A DNA stretch of 64,000 nucleotides. It comes from Eupeodes corollae (lineage: Eukaryota > Arthropoda > Insecta > Diptera > Syrphidae). The stretch lies in the NCBI RefSeq assembly GCF_945859685.1, contig NC_079149.1:85861073-85925072 (forward strand). Direction: 5' to 3'. Shown here one piece after another: positions 35,263 through 46,399 of this stretch (positions are counted from its first letter, which is position 1; the number at the start of each line of letters is the position of its first letter). The position numbers and the translations under genes were made by a program. Below the pieces are notes generated by a model, which was not told where the DNA came from, ran no database searches, and saw only the letters and a list, made by a program, of their open reading frames with translations.

Positions 35263-36585
35263 ATAAGATTTAAATAAGCTTAAGAATCTATTACAAAGAA
35301 GGAGCCCTATCATTTTAAAACTTATAATGACAAATGCAGCCCTGCAGAGCAAAGCATTGGCGCGCTGAAAACGGAAAGAATGGTAAGCTAATGTATGTGC
35401 GCTTGATTGCAGACAGCGTTATGGCTGCGCCGGCCGCCACCGTACACACTACGTACAAACATAGTACGTGGATAAGTTTGATCTTGAATTTATATCAAAA
35501 TAACAACAACAAAACAATATTCGAAGCCAACATAACATTTAACCTTGACTTTGAAATTCTTTTTGCATCATCACCATGTCGTCGTTGCTGTCGACTTATT
35601 TGGCGATAGCGTATGCGTTGCAGGTTAGAGCAGCCGGTGGCGCGGTGGAATCGGTGGCCAATGTTATCTTGCCTTTTGCCTTACGTCTCGCGGTCGAAGA
35701 CGACGATCCATGATGACGATGACGACGACTATGTTGCCGTATAAAGTGCTTCCTTTGATTGTTCCATGTGTGTCCTCCATTTGGTTTGGCGTTTGGCCAC
35801 ATTGGAACGAGTACCCCCTGCTTGGGCATATTAGCCTACTGCCAAGCCAACTTATGTTGCAGTTTTCTTCTTGTTTCTTGTTATTTTGTTTTGCTTAGAC
35901 GAATTTATTTATGAAAGTTGTTTTGTTTTTCTTTTTGTATATAAATATCTTGCAACTTCAACGAGGAGGTGAAGCGTGGAGGTCTTGACTTTAATTTCAG
36001 TTTATAAATATGTATATGTTTGGTATGATCTTGAAGGTATATAGGAACCCTCATCACCACTATCTTGGAGTAGATTTTCGTTGGGATAATTGAAGAACGG
36101 CTCAACCTACATACGGTTTTGAATCGAAGACGAATTTCTCAAATTATTTTGACTGCAAGGAAGGTAGGGCGGGGCGGTGCGGAGTGCGGGACAAAAGTGC
36201 GTCTGGATCTGAAATATAGAGCATGCGTATGCCAGACAAGGGAGATTCCTTGGTTGGATTGCGTTTATTGTGAAGATGCAGTGAAATTGGGGCAACCAGA
36301 TGAGAGTCAAAGATTGAAAGAAGACTTTCGGTTTCATTTGTTTTTGCGTAGGACGAACGTGACGTGGACGGACAAATACAAATTGGGCCTTTTTTTGTTT
36401 TTACTCAGTTTCAAACAGAGATATTGATGGAAGTATTGGAATGAAAAAGTAGAGTATAGTTTTATGTGGTTAAAATCCGTTACAATATGTTTTTCTTATT
36501 TAATGAGAAACTGTACTTTACGTTATTCTTTAATTTGATACACAATTTTTTGGTTCACTTACTTTATAAACCAAATTTTACAATG
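35263..36585. other. Unassigned DNA, partly GC-rich, with short frames
   Basis: The stretch 35,330-35,900 is GC-richer than its surroundings and includes a (GAC/GAT)n-like tract at 35,695-35,740. Apart from the small frame at 35,576, open frames such as plus 36,119-36,427 start without ATG and have no recognisable motif. I assign no function. Confidence 0.4.
35576..35713 (+). other. Small open frame (45 codons) with signal-like N-terminus and possible splice donor
   Basis: ATG in a favourable context (caccATGt) opens MSSLLSTYLAIAYALQ, a short hydrophobic start. CAG|GTTAGA follows immediately, a plausible donor site, so this could be a first coding exon. Without splicing the frame continues to a TGA at 35,711, ending AVEDDDP. 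It lies in a GC-richer patch. An ATG-started frame on the other strand (35,596-35,829) overlaps it, and either or neither may be real. Confidence 0.2.
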
Positions 36586-36589
36586 TTTG

Positions 36590-37960
36590 TAGCCTTTGGA
36601 ACGGATCTATCTGCCACCCATAATGCAGTATCATCAGCAATCATGGCTATAATAGCGTTGGTTTATCCACTGGAATATCTCTCGTGTATAATCTTCTAAA
36701 AGTTTGGTCCTAAGACACTTCCTTGCGGTACACCGGCTTCTAATTTCTTAATTTCTTTAGTTTCGACAAATTTTGATCGTACTCTAAAAATTTGATTCGG
36801 GGGAAGATCAATATGCAGTATGTACTCAAGTCCCAATTGCCAAACTTTGTCAAAAGCTTGGGCAACATCTAAGAAAATAGCAAGCATACTTGATTTTATT
36901 TAAGTGCCCTTTCTAACACATTCCTAATTTCATTTTTTTTTCTAAATTTGTAATGATGTGGTACTTAAATTATGTAGTTTAAGACATGCGTTTTATTAGG
37001 GCTACAAACGGCATTTCTTTCAAAACCTGAGAAATAATAAGACCATAGCCTTGTTATTGTATATCAGACAACTCATGTTCACACATACTTCTTACTTCTT
37101 TGAGCGTGACACAAGGACTTTCAATATCGTCGTGTTTGCTGGGAATAATTTTAGAAAAATTCATGAAATGTTCAGCAAAAAGATCAGCTTTTTTTTTGCT
37201 TCCGATCCATTTGCTATCTTGAGATTTTACTGTCGGGTTTGTGTTTGGAGCCTTTTTAGAGTTTTGAGTAGAAGCATTTGTCATCATACTTTCCAGATAT
37301 CTACTTAGTAAATTACATTCTTTTCGTTAATTGCTTAGACAATTATAAAGATTGTCTTATCATGTGGAAATATTCTTCATTTTTCCATAATCAGCCTACA
37401 CGATGTTTCAGGTTAATTTCTGAATTAGTTCCAATTTGTTCTATTATTCACGAGCTTAGGGTTTTTTCTTTCTGCTTCATTTTAACCAAAAAAAGCTTAT
37501 AAGGGGTAGCATTTTTTAGAAGCCAATATGTTGGCGAAGTAGAAGAACGAAATTCGCAATTGTATTGTTAACCTACTTGGTATAGCTATTGGGTGTGTTA
37601 AGCATTGATGTCACCACCAAATAGAGAAATTATCTCCTAACAACTTTAGAAGTCTTCTTCAGTTAAAGACCGCCAAAATTGTAGATATGAAAGGAAGTGA
37701 AAAAAAAAAGTTTGAATGTTAAAACGCTTTTTGTTACTGTTTGGGGACATTCTAGTCACTGACAGACCATCGCTTTCCATCGATTATTGAAATCAAGGAT
37801 CAGTGAGCGTGGTTAGTAGAAAGATCGAAGACCATCAAAAATTTAAATTGGGCTGTTTTCATGTATTCTACCAGCTAATTATAGTCGCTGAATATTTCTT
37901 GAGGAGCACATTGGATCAACACTAGTGAGATGTTTTTTTGGCTTAACGTTACATCACCCA
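36590..37960 (-). mobile_element. Jockey-type LINE fragment, decayed
   Basis: Minus-strand order: a weak endonuclease block (LFGGDINA near 37,620), then KWIGSKKKADLFAEHFMNF near 37,190 (the linker before reverse transcriptase). Next are AIFLDVAQAFDKVWQLGLEY near 36,840, LEAGVPQGSVLGP near 36,720 and IADDTALWVADRSVPKA near 36,630. The catalytic ADD survives, but stops and deletions break every part. Limits are approximate, especially above 37,460. Confidence 0.72.
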
Positions 37961-38237
37961 GTCAAACCTAACCTTACCTAGTTAAGTTAGCTAAGTTACT
38001 ATGTTTAATATGTAATACAATTCGAATTTTTTTACTTCAAAACTAAACTTTTTTTACAAGTTCAGTTCGCCTCTCATTTTGAAAACCGCAGGTATTATCT
38101 GTTGATTGAAATCGTTCTTGAAATAATTTCCTTCAAAAATATCATAATGCTTTACGTGGTTCTTGAACTAAAAAAGTGGTCGTCCGATAAATTTGAGCCT
38201 TCATTCTTTATCAGTTTTAGGGATAAGATTATAATTA

Positions 38238-38494
38238 GGTGGCGCACGAGTCCGTTGGGAACTAGGACCTAGTGACTTACAACCATTCCTGTGTTGGATG
38301 GAGGGGACCTACAGTTTTAAAACTAATCCGAACGGATAATTTAAGAAAGCCTTTTTCATGATAAGAACTACTCTTAAAGAATTTGTCAATTCCTCGCAAG
38401 AGTCAGTATCCGTGAAAGAAACTTTAGATTGGCATACGCAGGGATCGAACCCAGGCACGAAGGTCCAACGCACTAATCATTATGCTACGGGTGT
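38238..38494 (-). mobile_element. tRNA-derived SINE, copy 5 (best-preserved promoter)
   Basis: On the minus strand the head reads CGTAGCATAATGATTAGTGC, a tRNA-like A box, and about 30 bases later GGGTTCGATCCC, a near-perfect B box. The body carries the family core (complement of CATGATAAGAACT) and ACCTACAG. The 3' end is complementary to GGTGGCGCACGAGTCCGTTG. An A box and B box in this order and spacing identify a polymerase III SINE derived from a tRNA. Confidence 0.9.
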
Positions 38495-39189
38495 ACTACA
38501 AATAGATACGATTATACATCAGGGAATTTTTGACTTATTTTAAATTGCAGGCTTGAACGTTAAGTTATTCTTAATCCATTCCACAGTAATCTGCTAATTC
38601 TTTCAACTTCTCGAACGAAATACTAATTTTCTGATTATCACCCATATAAAAAACTCTTAAAAGAAAATCGATGTGCAGCCCCTGTGTTTTCATGAAAAGT
38701 GGTGGTATCTCGGTTTCAATAATCATCATGTATGTACATAGTTTGGTTAATTTTTAGGAAGTCTCAAACATCTTTTTTCGTAGAATAGATTTTCTGTCCA
38801 TTCATATTTTCTGTAGCACCAAAGATTATAGATTCTGCTACTGAGTATTTAATGCTATGTGAAATAGAGTCGTTAGCAAAACAGTTTTTTCATGGGGATC
38901 CAATGTCACTTTTTCCTTTGATTAATTTCTCCTTAAAATGGCTTTCCATATTCAGGTTGCTTGTAATAAGCACACCCAGGTTGACAGTTGAAGTAACAGG
39001 TGAAAGTGCAAATTTAAACCAAGGTGTAAAGTTTAATTATTTCGTCAACAAGTAAACATTAAATTTAAAAAAGGTTATTGAACGCATCTGTTTGAGTCAC
39101 AGTATCGCTAGAGCAATACAAATTCGCTCAGAGTTTCTAAGGTAGGAAGTATTTCACGCTTTTATTTTTTTTGCGCATGGAAAAAATAA
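38495..39189. other. Unassigned DNA
   Basis: No gene recognised. Confidence 0.4.
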
Positions 39190-39960
39190 GAAAAAACTAC
39201 TTGCTGTATTACGAGTGAGGCAAAAGAAACATAACTAATACTTCTCCAGAGCATAACAACAGCAACAAAAGATTTGATTTAAACGAAATAGAAGTTGGAA
39301 AAATGTCTGTTTCGCAATTTCAAGATATCTTAAGTGTCACTATTGCTGAGCAAATCAAAGATTTAGCCACAAAGTCTGATGTTTCAGCCTTCTTCACTGA
39401 ATAGGCACACTAAAAAACCCAAATGCTGTGACTTGCTGGAGTCTCAACTTGAAATAATTTCACGGAAGGACAACGAAAACTGTTTGGTGTTACACCTTCC
39501 TATAGACAGAGAAATTAGTGCTGTTGATCTAGCAAAACAAACATGCAACGAGAAGAAGGTGAAGAAATTAATTTTAATAAAACTCGCAAACACAAAGAGG
39601 AACCGTTTTTATGGAACTTCACTCAGTAGAAGTTGCTGATAAAATTCTAGCTGCCCTAGTCAGTTCAAAGGGAAAAGTATAACCTATAGCGAACAATCTT
39701 TGATGTACCGAAAGAAAAGGGAAACACTAAATGAAGTGTAAAACAAACTTCTACAAATTAATCCTCAAGCTAAATTCAACCTAAAAGGTGATAAACTACA
39801 TCTCTTCGTTTATAAAATTTCACCAGGATTAATTGTCAAATCGGCAACGGAAATGACGTTTGTAAACAATATGTTTGGTGACAGATCTTTTGAGCTCTTT
39901 GATAGCAGCGAGGGAGTGAAGCTAGTTCCGATTGAAAGAGGGAATTTACCTGCAAATTCT
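39190..39960 (+). pseudogene. LINE ORF1 (Gag-like) remnant
   Basis: Starting at ATG 39,303 the frame reads MSVSQFQDILSVTIAEQIKD, then, with breaks, LLESQLEIISRKDNENCLVL and PIDREISAVDLAKQTCNEK (39,379-39,639). After more stops it reads LVPIERGNLPANSIP near 39,930. The pattern of a coiled-coil-like segment (ESQLEIISRKDN) followed by a small nucleic-acid-binding domain resembles ORF1 proteins of LINEs. At least four stops or shifts are present. The match is to the general form of ORF1, not to a family I can name. Confidence 0.5.
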
Positions 39961-40610
39961 ATTCCTACCGATAATTTATCAATAAACAAGGAAAACATAT
40001 GAGGACTTAATGGCTGAAACACAAACACGCTTCAGCTTCGGCTTTGCCTGATGTTTGCGATGCCGTAGGAATTCAATACATGCTATCACAATGAAGCTTC
40101 GACCTCACGTTTCATTTGACAATCGTAAGGAAATAACGTAATTGCTGAACATTTGCTTTGTCTGACAGCTCAACAGCTGTAAAAATTCAACAAACAAAAT
40201 ACATTTGCTTTTGAAGGGAATAGGCTGTGTAAACTTTATTTTATTTCGATTTCAAAACTCATATTTTTTATTTTGAGAAAAAATAACAGCTTCTTAGAAA
40301 TGTCATATTGGAAGTGTCATTCATAGCAACCACGAAGCAGACCCAACGTAACGCAGTTGAAGCCGAAGCTGGAGCGTGTTTTTGTTTCAGCCATAAGGGA
40401 CATCCCTGTTTAACACCCATTGTTGTTTAAAACCAGTCAGATCTTTCAGCAACATTTCCGATTATACAAGTTTTGTGTCATCCTTCTACACTTTTTTGAC
40501 AAGTTTTTTGCTGTAGAGGTTGTAAGACAAGTCTTTTCTATCGAATGCATCGAGTGCAGCCTTGAAATCTGCAAAGAGAACATGTCAAATTAACGAATAT
40601 ATTGGAACTT
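39961..40610 (-). mobile_element. LINE reverse transcriptase fragment split by a MITE
   Basis: Above the MITE the minus strand reads FADFKAALDAFDRKDLSYNL (near 40,550) and MGVKQGCP (near 40,410). Directly below the MITE it continues SPHMFSLFIDKLSVGIEF (40,007-39,950), the expected next segment of the palm domain. The frame resumes in register if one copy of the TAA duplication is ignored. The YADD region is not present, as the fragment ends where the opposing ORF1 remnant begins. Confidence 0.68.
40011..40393. mobile_element. 383-bp MITE with long inverted repeats, TAA duplication
   Basis: The ends are inverted repeats beginning TGGCTGAAACA and extending with a few mismatches for about 38 bp (…ACACGCT(T/C)CAGCTTCGGCTT). 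It is flanked by TAA at 40,008-40,010 and 40,394-40,396. A 3-bp TAA duplication fits PIF/Harbinger-type mobilisation; TA with a Tc1/mariner system cannot be excluded. There is no coding capacity. It interrupts a reverse transcriptase frame. Confidence 0.87.
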
Positions 40611-41509
40611 GTAAGGCAACCGCTTCGAAAGACCATTTTTACAATGGTTCCTAGTTTTAAGTTTTTCAGAAATTTTATTTCAATGTCAATTAAATTATTA
40701 CTATTCAAACATTTTTTTGATTTTATTAAAATTTGGTTAAAATGTTTGAAAAACTCTTTTGTGATACAGTAAAACTAGTTTTCACGAAACTCAATAATAT
40801 GCGCGTAATACTTATGTATATAATATTAATTATGATTCATATATAGCTTGATTTACTCTTCATATTCTGTTTAAGTAAACGTTCTAAAGACGCTAATTGA
40901 ATTACAATTTTTTCTTGTTCTTGTTTCTGTATGTTTTACGAGTATATCGCAATGTTTTTTAAGTTGCTGTTGCAGGGGACACGCGGCCACGCTTCTTGCT
41001 CAACAAGTAGAACGAAATCACATATTAATATTCTAAATTACCAGACAAATTGTCGAGATTTATTGAATATTAGTAAATAATATGATGACCATGAGCGGAA
41101 TATTTGATGACAAATGTCTTCAAGAGGCGCTGGCGCTGCTGGCCTTCAATTATTCTCCTTGGTTATGATGATTTACTTGACTCAGACTATTTGGTATGTG
41201 ATTTGAGTTTATGAGTATATTATTATGAGTTATTCTTTAAGTAAATATGCATTTTAATTGTATTTTAAATATCAAAATCACAACTTCAAGGTGCATATAT
41301 GAGTATTTTTAGAATTTTGATAGAAAATTGAAATTGAAGTTTTCTATGTATAAGGCATGTTTTTGAAGCAAAATATTCTAAATTTGTGAACAATTTTAAA
41401 TAAGGGGCCAGTTGTAGCTTTCTTTGGTTTTTATCATTGAAACCAATCTTTAGGATCAAGTATTTACTGATTTGAATAAGGAATTTGAGGTTAAAATTGA
41501 TCGTTTTAA
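40611..41509. other. Unassigned AT-rich DNA
   Basis: No gene or element end recognised. Confidence 0.4.
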
Positions 41510-41590
41510 AGTAGAAGACTGTTCCAAGATGTGAAATAAACACTGATAACTTTCCATGCCGTCTGTGAATTTGTACTGCTGAAAACTTTA

Positions 41591-44130
41591 ACTTTAACTT
41601 TTTTATAAGTAGCGAACACTAAAATGGTTTTGTACACAACCAAGGGTTGGATAGGAGGTGTCGGTGTACATTGATTTTCAATTCCTGAACATTGCAATAA
41701 CAGGGAAAGATAGAACGGCTGAAAAATGAATCTCTGTACTTCATAGTACGGCTGAAGTTGGGCTCAAGGATAGACTGATGGGCATTCCTAGAAGCGCGGG
41801 TATTATTGTTTGAGGGGAGGAATGCAACTGGCTATTTCACTTGAGCCAAGAAACTTTTCGTCGATGCTCAAGTGACGTAAGCGACTTGATGATGTTAATG
41901 TCATTAATCATTTTAAAAGCGCTTCTTTGAATTCTGTCCAAGATGCTTAAATAAGTTACTGGAGCACCAGCCCAGAGATGAGAGTTATATTCAAGTTTCG
42001 GACGTATAAAGGTTTTGTATATTTAAGCCTGATCAGACGGGGAGAAAAATGTCTTGCATCTTCTCAGAGAACCTAGACATCTTGCGGCATTGCGGCACAA
42101 AAGTTTCTGATGCAAATTCCGAAGATGACGAGATTTTCCGTTTCGTTGATGCAAGTGCCACTCATGGATAGTGGCAAAGAGGGTATATCTCGCTTTAACG
42201 ATACGAGACAGCATTGGGTTTTCAAACCATTTAATTCCACGCGGTTTTTAATCCCCATTGTACAATAGGTCGGAATTTAATGAGCTTATCATATTTTGCC
42301 GTTGCAATTCTACTTCCGAAGAGGGGGTTGTGAGTCTGGAAATGAATATGAAAAGCTGAGAGTGCTATTGTCAGCGAAACAATCTATTGGATTAGAAGAA
42401 GCAGACATGAGATCATTTATAAAAATGAGGAAGAGGGTCGGAGACAAAACGGAGCCCTCGGGCACACCAGCATTTATTTTATGAGTTTCAAACTTGAATC
42501 CGTCAAAAACAACTTGTATTAAACCGTTCGAAACGGTTCCAAAAGCACGCATTTTCGATAAAAGAGCAAGATGGCAGACTTTATCAAATGCTTTTCAAAT
42601 ACCAAGTGCAATACTCTTACTTTCTCCAAAACAATGCAAAGATCTGTTCCACTGTTCAATGAGATGAACCATGAGATCACCAGTGGACCTATTGATAATT
42701 TTTGGGCGAAGAAGATTCGCCTTTTTTGGGACTGGCTGATAACTACTACTACTAACTACTTGAAACGAGCCCAGAAGAATAAGATTAATGGTAAAGCTTT
42801 CGCAGTGGTTTTACTAGAGTGGAAGAACACCTCTTCAGAATAATAGGGGAGAAACCTTCTGGGCCAGGTTATTTATGAATTTTGAGATCTTTAAGAACTT
42901 TCGCCACAGTTCGAGTACGAAAAGTCCTTTCTCCTCCGAATAACGCTATGTCGCCCGCTGTTGAGAAGAAGGAAGCCCCTAAAAAGGTTAAGAGGGATCC
43001 CGCAAAGAACCCTATGCGGGACTTGCACATCCGAAAACTCTGCCTGAACATTTGTGTGGATGAATCTGGTGATAGGATTACTCGAGCTGCTAAGGTTTTG
43101 GAACAATTGACAACAGCCCGAGTTCTAAAATGCCCGCTATACCGTGCGTTCATTCGGTATCAGACGTAATGAAAAAATTGCTGTACATTGCACAGTTCGT
43201 GGTGCTAAGGCCGAAGAGATCTTGGAACGTAGTCTTAAAGTTCGTGAATACGAGTTGAGGAGGGACAACTTTTCTTCCACAGGAAACTTCGATTTCGGTA
43301 TCCAGTAACATATCGGTTTGGGTATCAAATACGATCCTTCCATCGGTATATACGCTCTTGATTTGTACGTAGTCTTGAGAAGACCAGGTTACAAAGTAGC
43401 TCATAGAAACCGCAAATCAGGCACAGTCGGATTTTCCCACCGCTTGTTGTAAAGAAGACGCCATCAAGTGATTCCAAGAGAAATACGATGGAATCATCTT
43501 GAACAGCAAAAAATAACTTTCCAACTTTTAAATTAAAAAATTAAAGATAAAAAAAGATTGGTCCCATAGAATCATTTACACGTTCAAGAACCGAGGGAGC
43601 CATGACACTATCTGGTAAGGTGGAATTTCCGGCGAACTGCCTTTCAAATAAGTTGGCTTTATCAACAGAGCTAACTAAAGGAGTGTCATTGACAAAAAGC
43701 GTAGGAACCGAGGAAGAGGAAGAATTCCTAATGTTTTTTACGAATGACCAACAATTCTTACTGCCTTTGCGACATAGCAGTATTTTTCGCCGTTATTTTC
43801 AGCCATGCAAAAATTTGGTCATTCGAATATGGGCGTTGCAGGCCTTTTTGGCTCGTGCTAAAATCTTCTCCGGTTTTCCTCAGTTGGGTTGGCCTTAAAA
43901 AATCGGAAACTCACCCCTTTCTCCTTTATAACTTCCTTGCAGCTTGAATGGAACCATGATTTAATACTTTAAACCCTATTCGGGATAAAGGTTTCCATTC
44001 CTAGATGAATCATACTAGAAATCATATCTGCACTGGAGTCTACGTCGCTACCGAGGAAGCATAGCGACCAGTTAAAGATCCTGAAGAAACTATTAAGACC
44101 GTCCGAGTTGACTTAACCGTACTGCCAAAC
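41591..44130 (-). mobile_element. CR1/Jockey-group LINE carrying a nested RpL11 pseudogene
   Basis: Minus-strand order: a pre-RT linker (KGSKNCWSFVKNIRNSSSSS near 43,750; LVSSVDKANLFERQFAGN near 43,650; ERVNDSMGPI near 43,575), interruption by the RpL11 retrocopy, then RTRTVAKVLKDLKI near 42,905. Next come GVPEGSVLSPTLFLIFINDL near 42,450 and CFADNSTLSFSYSF near 42,370, and a C-terminal region with HLHQRNGKSRHLRNLHQK near 42,140. The catalytic FADD reads FADN. Many stops are present. The 3' end near 41,590 has TTAAAG repeats. Other pieces of the family are at 7.0, 46.5 and 49.4 kb. Confidence 0.75.
42918..43556 (+). pseudogene. RpL11: Processed pseudogene of ribosomal protein L11
   Basis: RpL11 is a component of the large ribosomal subunit that binds 5S rRNA. 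The copy starts with a pyrimidine run (CCTTTCTCCTCC), as at the cap of ribosomal protein mRNAs. ATG at 42,948 opens a frame containing KRDPAKNPMRDLHIRKLCLN and RAAKVLEQLT. A frameshift near 43,105 follows, and an in-frame stop replaces a residue before NARYTVRSFGIRRNEKIAV. Further on are KVREYELRRDNFSSTGNF, a stop after FGIQ, IKYDPSIGIYAL, RKSGTVGF and the original stop at 43,514. Intron-free structure, ATTAAA and a short A-run (43,549-43,555) mark reverse transcription of an mRNA. It lies antisense inside a LINE whose frame resumes on the far side. AAAAG on both sides may be a residual target duplication. Confidence 0.92.
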
Positions 44131-44357
44131 GGTTCTCTTGGAGCTTTTTGTCAATTTGAATGTCAATTTGATTTTTCTCGAAATTTATCCAGATGTCAAA
44201 AACGCTATTGGTTCGTCAGATATTCTGAGTTACCCAAAATGTTAACTCTCTCTAAAAATATTTTATTTAGATTCCAGAGGCCCTTAAACGTCAAGTAATG
44301 TCAGAAATTTTCAATTTTTCAAATCGGACCAACTACAACAACTTTCTGTGGGAAGTT

Positions 44358-45669
44358 AAAACTAAAAATGAACTAAAAAAAAGTTATGTGGTTTTGTAAT
44401 AGTAGAAGAAAAAATCTACAACTCATCAGCTTCATTTCGACACCAAACTTAACAAGTTTAAATCTTTGTACTCGCTTTTAAATCTCGAAACACGATTTCT
44501 TAATGACAAAAACAAATGGAAGCTATATAACTGGCCCCTTAATAGGGGTTATTGATATTACGATTTTTACATTATTTTGAACTTCCATTTAGGTCCTTAA
44601 AGTACCTTAGTTTGTTGAAAGTTTTAAAATAAGTGTAAGTATGTACCTAGACAAAAATCATAGAATAGCTAAATAATTCAATTTTACTCTAAGTCATCCC
44701 AATAACTGCATCTTCATAAAAATATAATCAAACTAGTTAACTAGATAACCTCAACATAAAATTTTGTAGTTGAAAGATTTCAATTTAATCGAATCTAATT
44801 AATATACAAATATTTTCATTTTCAGATTTAACTGGACTTTGCCTTATCTTTTTTCTTAAACAAAAAATATAAACGAAACGCATTATATAGTTTAAAAAAT
44901 AATTCAGCAATAAATTTTTGCGGAACCAACAGGTACATACCTAACAATTTAATTACGCTTTAGTTAGTTTTGCCATGCTAAAAATGTATTTTTCATTAAA
45001 ACAAAAATGCCTATCAAATGCATAAACCATTTTTAATAATCTAAACAAAAAAACATACTTCTTTATCAAGAAACCATCATACTATAGCGCATGATAAATT
45101 TATTATTGATACTTCTAGATAATTTATTCTTTAAGATATCAACAAAAACTTTTTTGACAAGTTCTCGATTCTTTTTCAGATAAAAAGTTTATAACTACAT
45201 ATTTTTTAAACTATTTGTTTCGCAAATTATTGTTTGTCCTTAAAAATAACACATAAGCAACATTTTTAAACAATGTGAATACGTTAATTTTTATCAACTA
45301 ACATAAAGATGGACTTTATTTCGTTTGATCCATAAATTACATTTGTACAACTTCAAGGAAATAAAAATAAACCCCGCTTTTAAGTAGTTGAATAAAAATG
45401 GGGATGACATAAAACCTCCGGTTATAATGTCCTTGGAGCTTAACTCTGACGAACGGACATGACGTCTTCGAATCTTATGTCTTCTTTTCCACAGCCATAG
45501 TCTTTTAGAAAGACTTACATACAATAGAAACGTTCCTTTTGCTACATGACTTAATTGTGGTCAATATTTTGGTTGCCAAATTAAAATAATGAATATATTG
45601 TGAATGTGTAGGGAAGCAGAATACGATCGACTGTATTAGAAAAACTTTATCATGTATATTTTTATAATA
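44358..45669. other. Unassigned AT-rich DNA
   Basis: No gene or repeat recognised. Confidence 0.4.
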
Positions 45670-46378
45670 CAGGGTCCGGCAAAAAAACCTGCCGTATTTT
45701 TAGACGTTTATTTTTAAAGCTATTTATAGATAAAATGGTATTCTGGGTATAGATAGATAGAGGTCTAAGTGCCGTTTTTAGTAATCAGGGCAACAGAAAA
45801 CCCTCAAGAAATTCTTATGTGACAGTTTGGGGTGCTGTTGCTGAATTTGGTGTGTTAGGTCCGTATTTTTACGAAGAAAATGGGCAAAAAGTTACAGTTA
45901 AAGCGGATCGCTACTGTTACATGATTAATACCTTCCTCCAACCAAACTTAAATCAGTTTACTAGGAACCACAAAGAAATCTGGTTCCAAAAAGATGGAGC
46001 CACAGCACACACTTCACGGCGTTCACTAACCATTTTAAAAGAGAAATATTTCCATCTCTTCTTTCTTTACAAGAAGACATTTCTTGGCCACCAAGGTCCC
46101 CCGATTTAGTACCTTGTAATTTTTTTCTTTGGCGACATTTAAAGGCCCAATTCTACACTCATCGCCCAACATCTTGACGAGCAATGGAAAACTTCCGGAA
46201 AGGCTTCGTAAATGTATTAATAATAGACGATAATTATTACGGATATAATGTTTAAAACTAAGTAATTATTTTATTTAATATAAAATGGCATAGTACTTAA
46301 CTCAAAAAAATCAAGAAAAATTTTCTGTTATATTGTTTATTTATTTTAAAATATGGGAGATCTTTTTGGCGAACCCTG
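45670..46378 (+). mobile_element. Internally deleted mariner-type transposon, DD41D group
   Basis: Inverted ends: left CAGGGTCCGGCAAAAAAACC, right (read inward) CAGGGTTCGCCAAAAAGATC, similar over about 30 bp. TA precedes the left end; the right flank reads AA, so one target TA has mutated. About 700 bp remain of an element normally above 1.2 kb. The region between 45,720 and 45,790 lacks the transposase N-terminus. Confidence 0.82.
45795..46240 (+). pseudogene. DD41D mariner-type transposase, C-terminal half, inactive
   Basis: The frame at 45,819-46,109 reads TVWGAVAEFGVLGPYFYEEN, RYCYMINTFLQPNL and WFQKDGATAHTS, which includes the second catalytic aspartate. A frameshift follows; in the new frame WPPRSPDLVPCNFFLWRHLK appears, then a stop. 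In this family the third catalytic residue is the aspartate of PCDFFLW, 41 residues after the second; here it is asparagine. The first aspartate lies in the deleted part. No active transposase can be made. Confidence 0.83.
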
Positions 46379-46399
46379 AACAATGTATTTCTTAAAATT

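Larger units (their letters stand above)
41510..44357 (+). repeat. Third copy of the 17-kb dispersed repeat, split by a LINE
   Basis: The left end (41,510-41,590) matches the left end of the long copy: AAACACTGATAACTTTCCAT, GCCGTCTGTGAATTTGT. The right end (44,155-44,357) matches its right end: TGTCAATTTGATTTTTCTC, TTTATTTAGATTCCAGAGG, GTCAAGTAATGTCAGAAATT and the closing GTGGGAAGTTAAAA. The LINE at 41,591-44,130 lies between them. The tandem array is absent or lost. Confidence 0.65.

Noticed and set aside
36119..36427. 102-codon plus-strand frame with several cysteines
   Set aside because: It does not begin with ATG and I recognise no cysteine pattern; an overlapping frame exists on the other strand.
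39810..40028. 72-codon minus-strand frame as a separate gene
   Set aside because: Its first part is LINE reverse transcriptase read into the MITE end, and its remainder is the opposite strand of an ORF1 remnant.
43602..43947. Plus-strand frames of 98 and 67 codons next to the RpL11 copy
   Set aside because: They are the opposite strand of the LINE pre-RT linker, which has recognisable motifs on the minus strand.
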